Assembly: GCA_947307375.1 (NCBI GenBank) | Contig: CAMZIX010000020.1 | Span: 1 to 15,000, forward strand | DNA: 15,000 bases | Direction: 5' to 3' | Source of the DNA: an uncultured Clostridia bacterium | GTDB lineage: Bacteria > Bacillota_A > Clostridia > Oscillospirales > Oscillospiraceae | Translations under genes and position numbers: made by a program | Notes under the pieces: model-generated | Told to the model about the DNA's origin: nothing | The model's database searches: none | The model's input: only the letters and a program-made list of their open reading frames with translations | Part shown: piece by piece, positions 14,783-15,000 of the stretch | Layout of the letters: each line of letters begins with the position of its first letter | Numbering within the stretch: the stretch's first letter is position 1

Positions 14783-15000
14783 TCAGCAGCTGTGCAGCAG
14801 GCGGAGGAGCTCGGTGGCCTCCAGGTCCGCCTTGTCCTCTTTCGTCTCGGCGGCCGCGCCGCAGAGCGTATCGCCCTGCGTCCGCAGCAGGCCCGCCTCG
14901 CGGAAGACCGCCAGGCACAGGCAGAAACGCTCCGGCTCCATACCCTCGGGGCACTGGCGCAGGACGGCCGCCGGGCTGTCGCCCAGGCGGAAGCCGGGCC
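14783..15000 (-). CDS. C-terminal tail of a protein upstream of rel, possibly RecJ exonuclease
   Basis: The last 71 codons of a minus-strand frame enter from the right edge and stop with TGA at 14783-14785. The visible part has a helical stretch, PERFCLCLAVFREAGLLRT (22-40), followed by a charged segment and a leucine-rich C-terminal helix. RecJ commonly precedes rel in Firmicutes, and its C-terminal domain ends in a similar Phe/Leu-rich helix followed by GLL, so RecJ is the best guess. No nuclease motif lies inside the window. The 52-base gap to rel and the same strand suggest one operon, with the promoter beyond the edge. Confidence 0.5.
   Translation of the reverse strand, partial: PGFRLGDSPAAVLRQCPEGMEPERFCLCLAVFREAGLLRTQGDTLCGAAAETKEDKADLEATELLRLLHSC

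Overview
The window is GC-rich, carries endospore coat genes, and has strong AGGAGG ribosome binding sites before most genes. Together with a Rel-Dtd-hydrolase cluster and a large Ami/Opp-type peptide importer, this suggests a spore-forming, GC-rich member of the Clostridia, probably an Oscillospiraceae-type gut anaerobe. The lineage is inferred from gene content and order; no rRNA is present. No tRNA, CRISPR array, insertion sequence or phage gene is visible.

Left end (1-1516, minus strand): a two-gene operon read from a good sigma-A promoter at 1488-1516. It encodes a small membrane protein (1176-1451) and a membrane-anchored spermidine-synthase-like protein (1-1163, cut by the window edge). 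Divergent from it are two small spore coat proteins of the CotF type (1576-1749 and 1764-2015), ended by a strong intrinsic terminator.

Centre (2077-10100, plus strand): a five-gene peptide ABC importer. It comprises a lipoprotein substrate-binding protein, two permeases and two ATPases, closed by a perfect terminator. The closest family I can recall is the streptococcal AmiA-C-D-E-F system. A sigma-A promoter with an extended -10 and a leader of about 135 nt precede the binding protein. Between the binding protein and the first permease lie 264 bases packed with RNA structure: a 13-bp GNRA hairpin, a predicted three-way junction of about 110 nt, and a hairpin that covers part of the permease's ribosome binding site. 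Three proteins are architecturally odd. The binding protein appears circularly permuted, with its family's C-terminal segment moved to the N-terminus. The OppB-like permease has a large extracytoplasmic domain. The OppD-like ATPase has an insertion of about 250 residues between Walker A and the Q-loop and has no cysteine at any of the four usual Fe-S positions.

Right part (10116-15000): a plus-strand membrane-anchored protein resembling a degenerate ApbE flavin transferase is followed by a terminator shared with a convergent minus-strand operon. That operon, in transcription order, holds the tail of a possible RecJ exonuclease, bifunctional Rel, the D-aminoacyl-tRNA deacylase Dtd with a TTG start, and a glyoxalase-II-like metallo-hydrolase. 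This order is typical of Firmicutes: stringent response, tRNA proofreading and a small hydrolase.

The main candidate for something undescribed is the importer as a unit: a permuted binding protein, an ATPase with a coiled-coil insertion, and the structured RNA between binding protein and permease.
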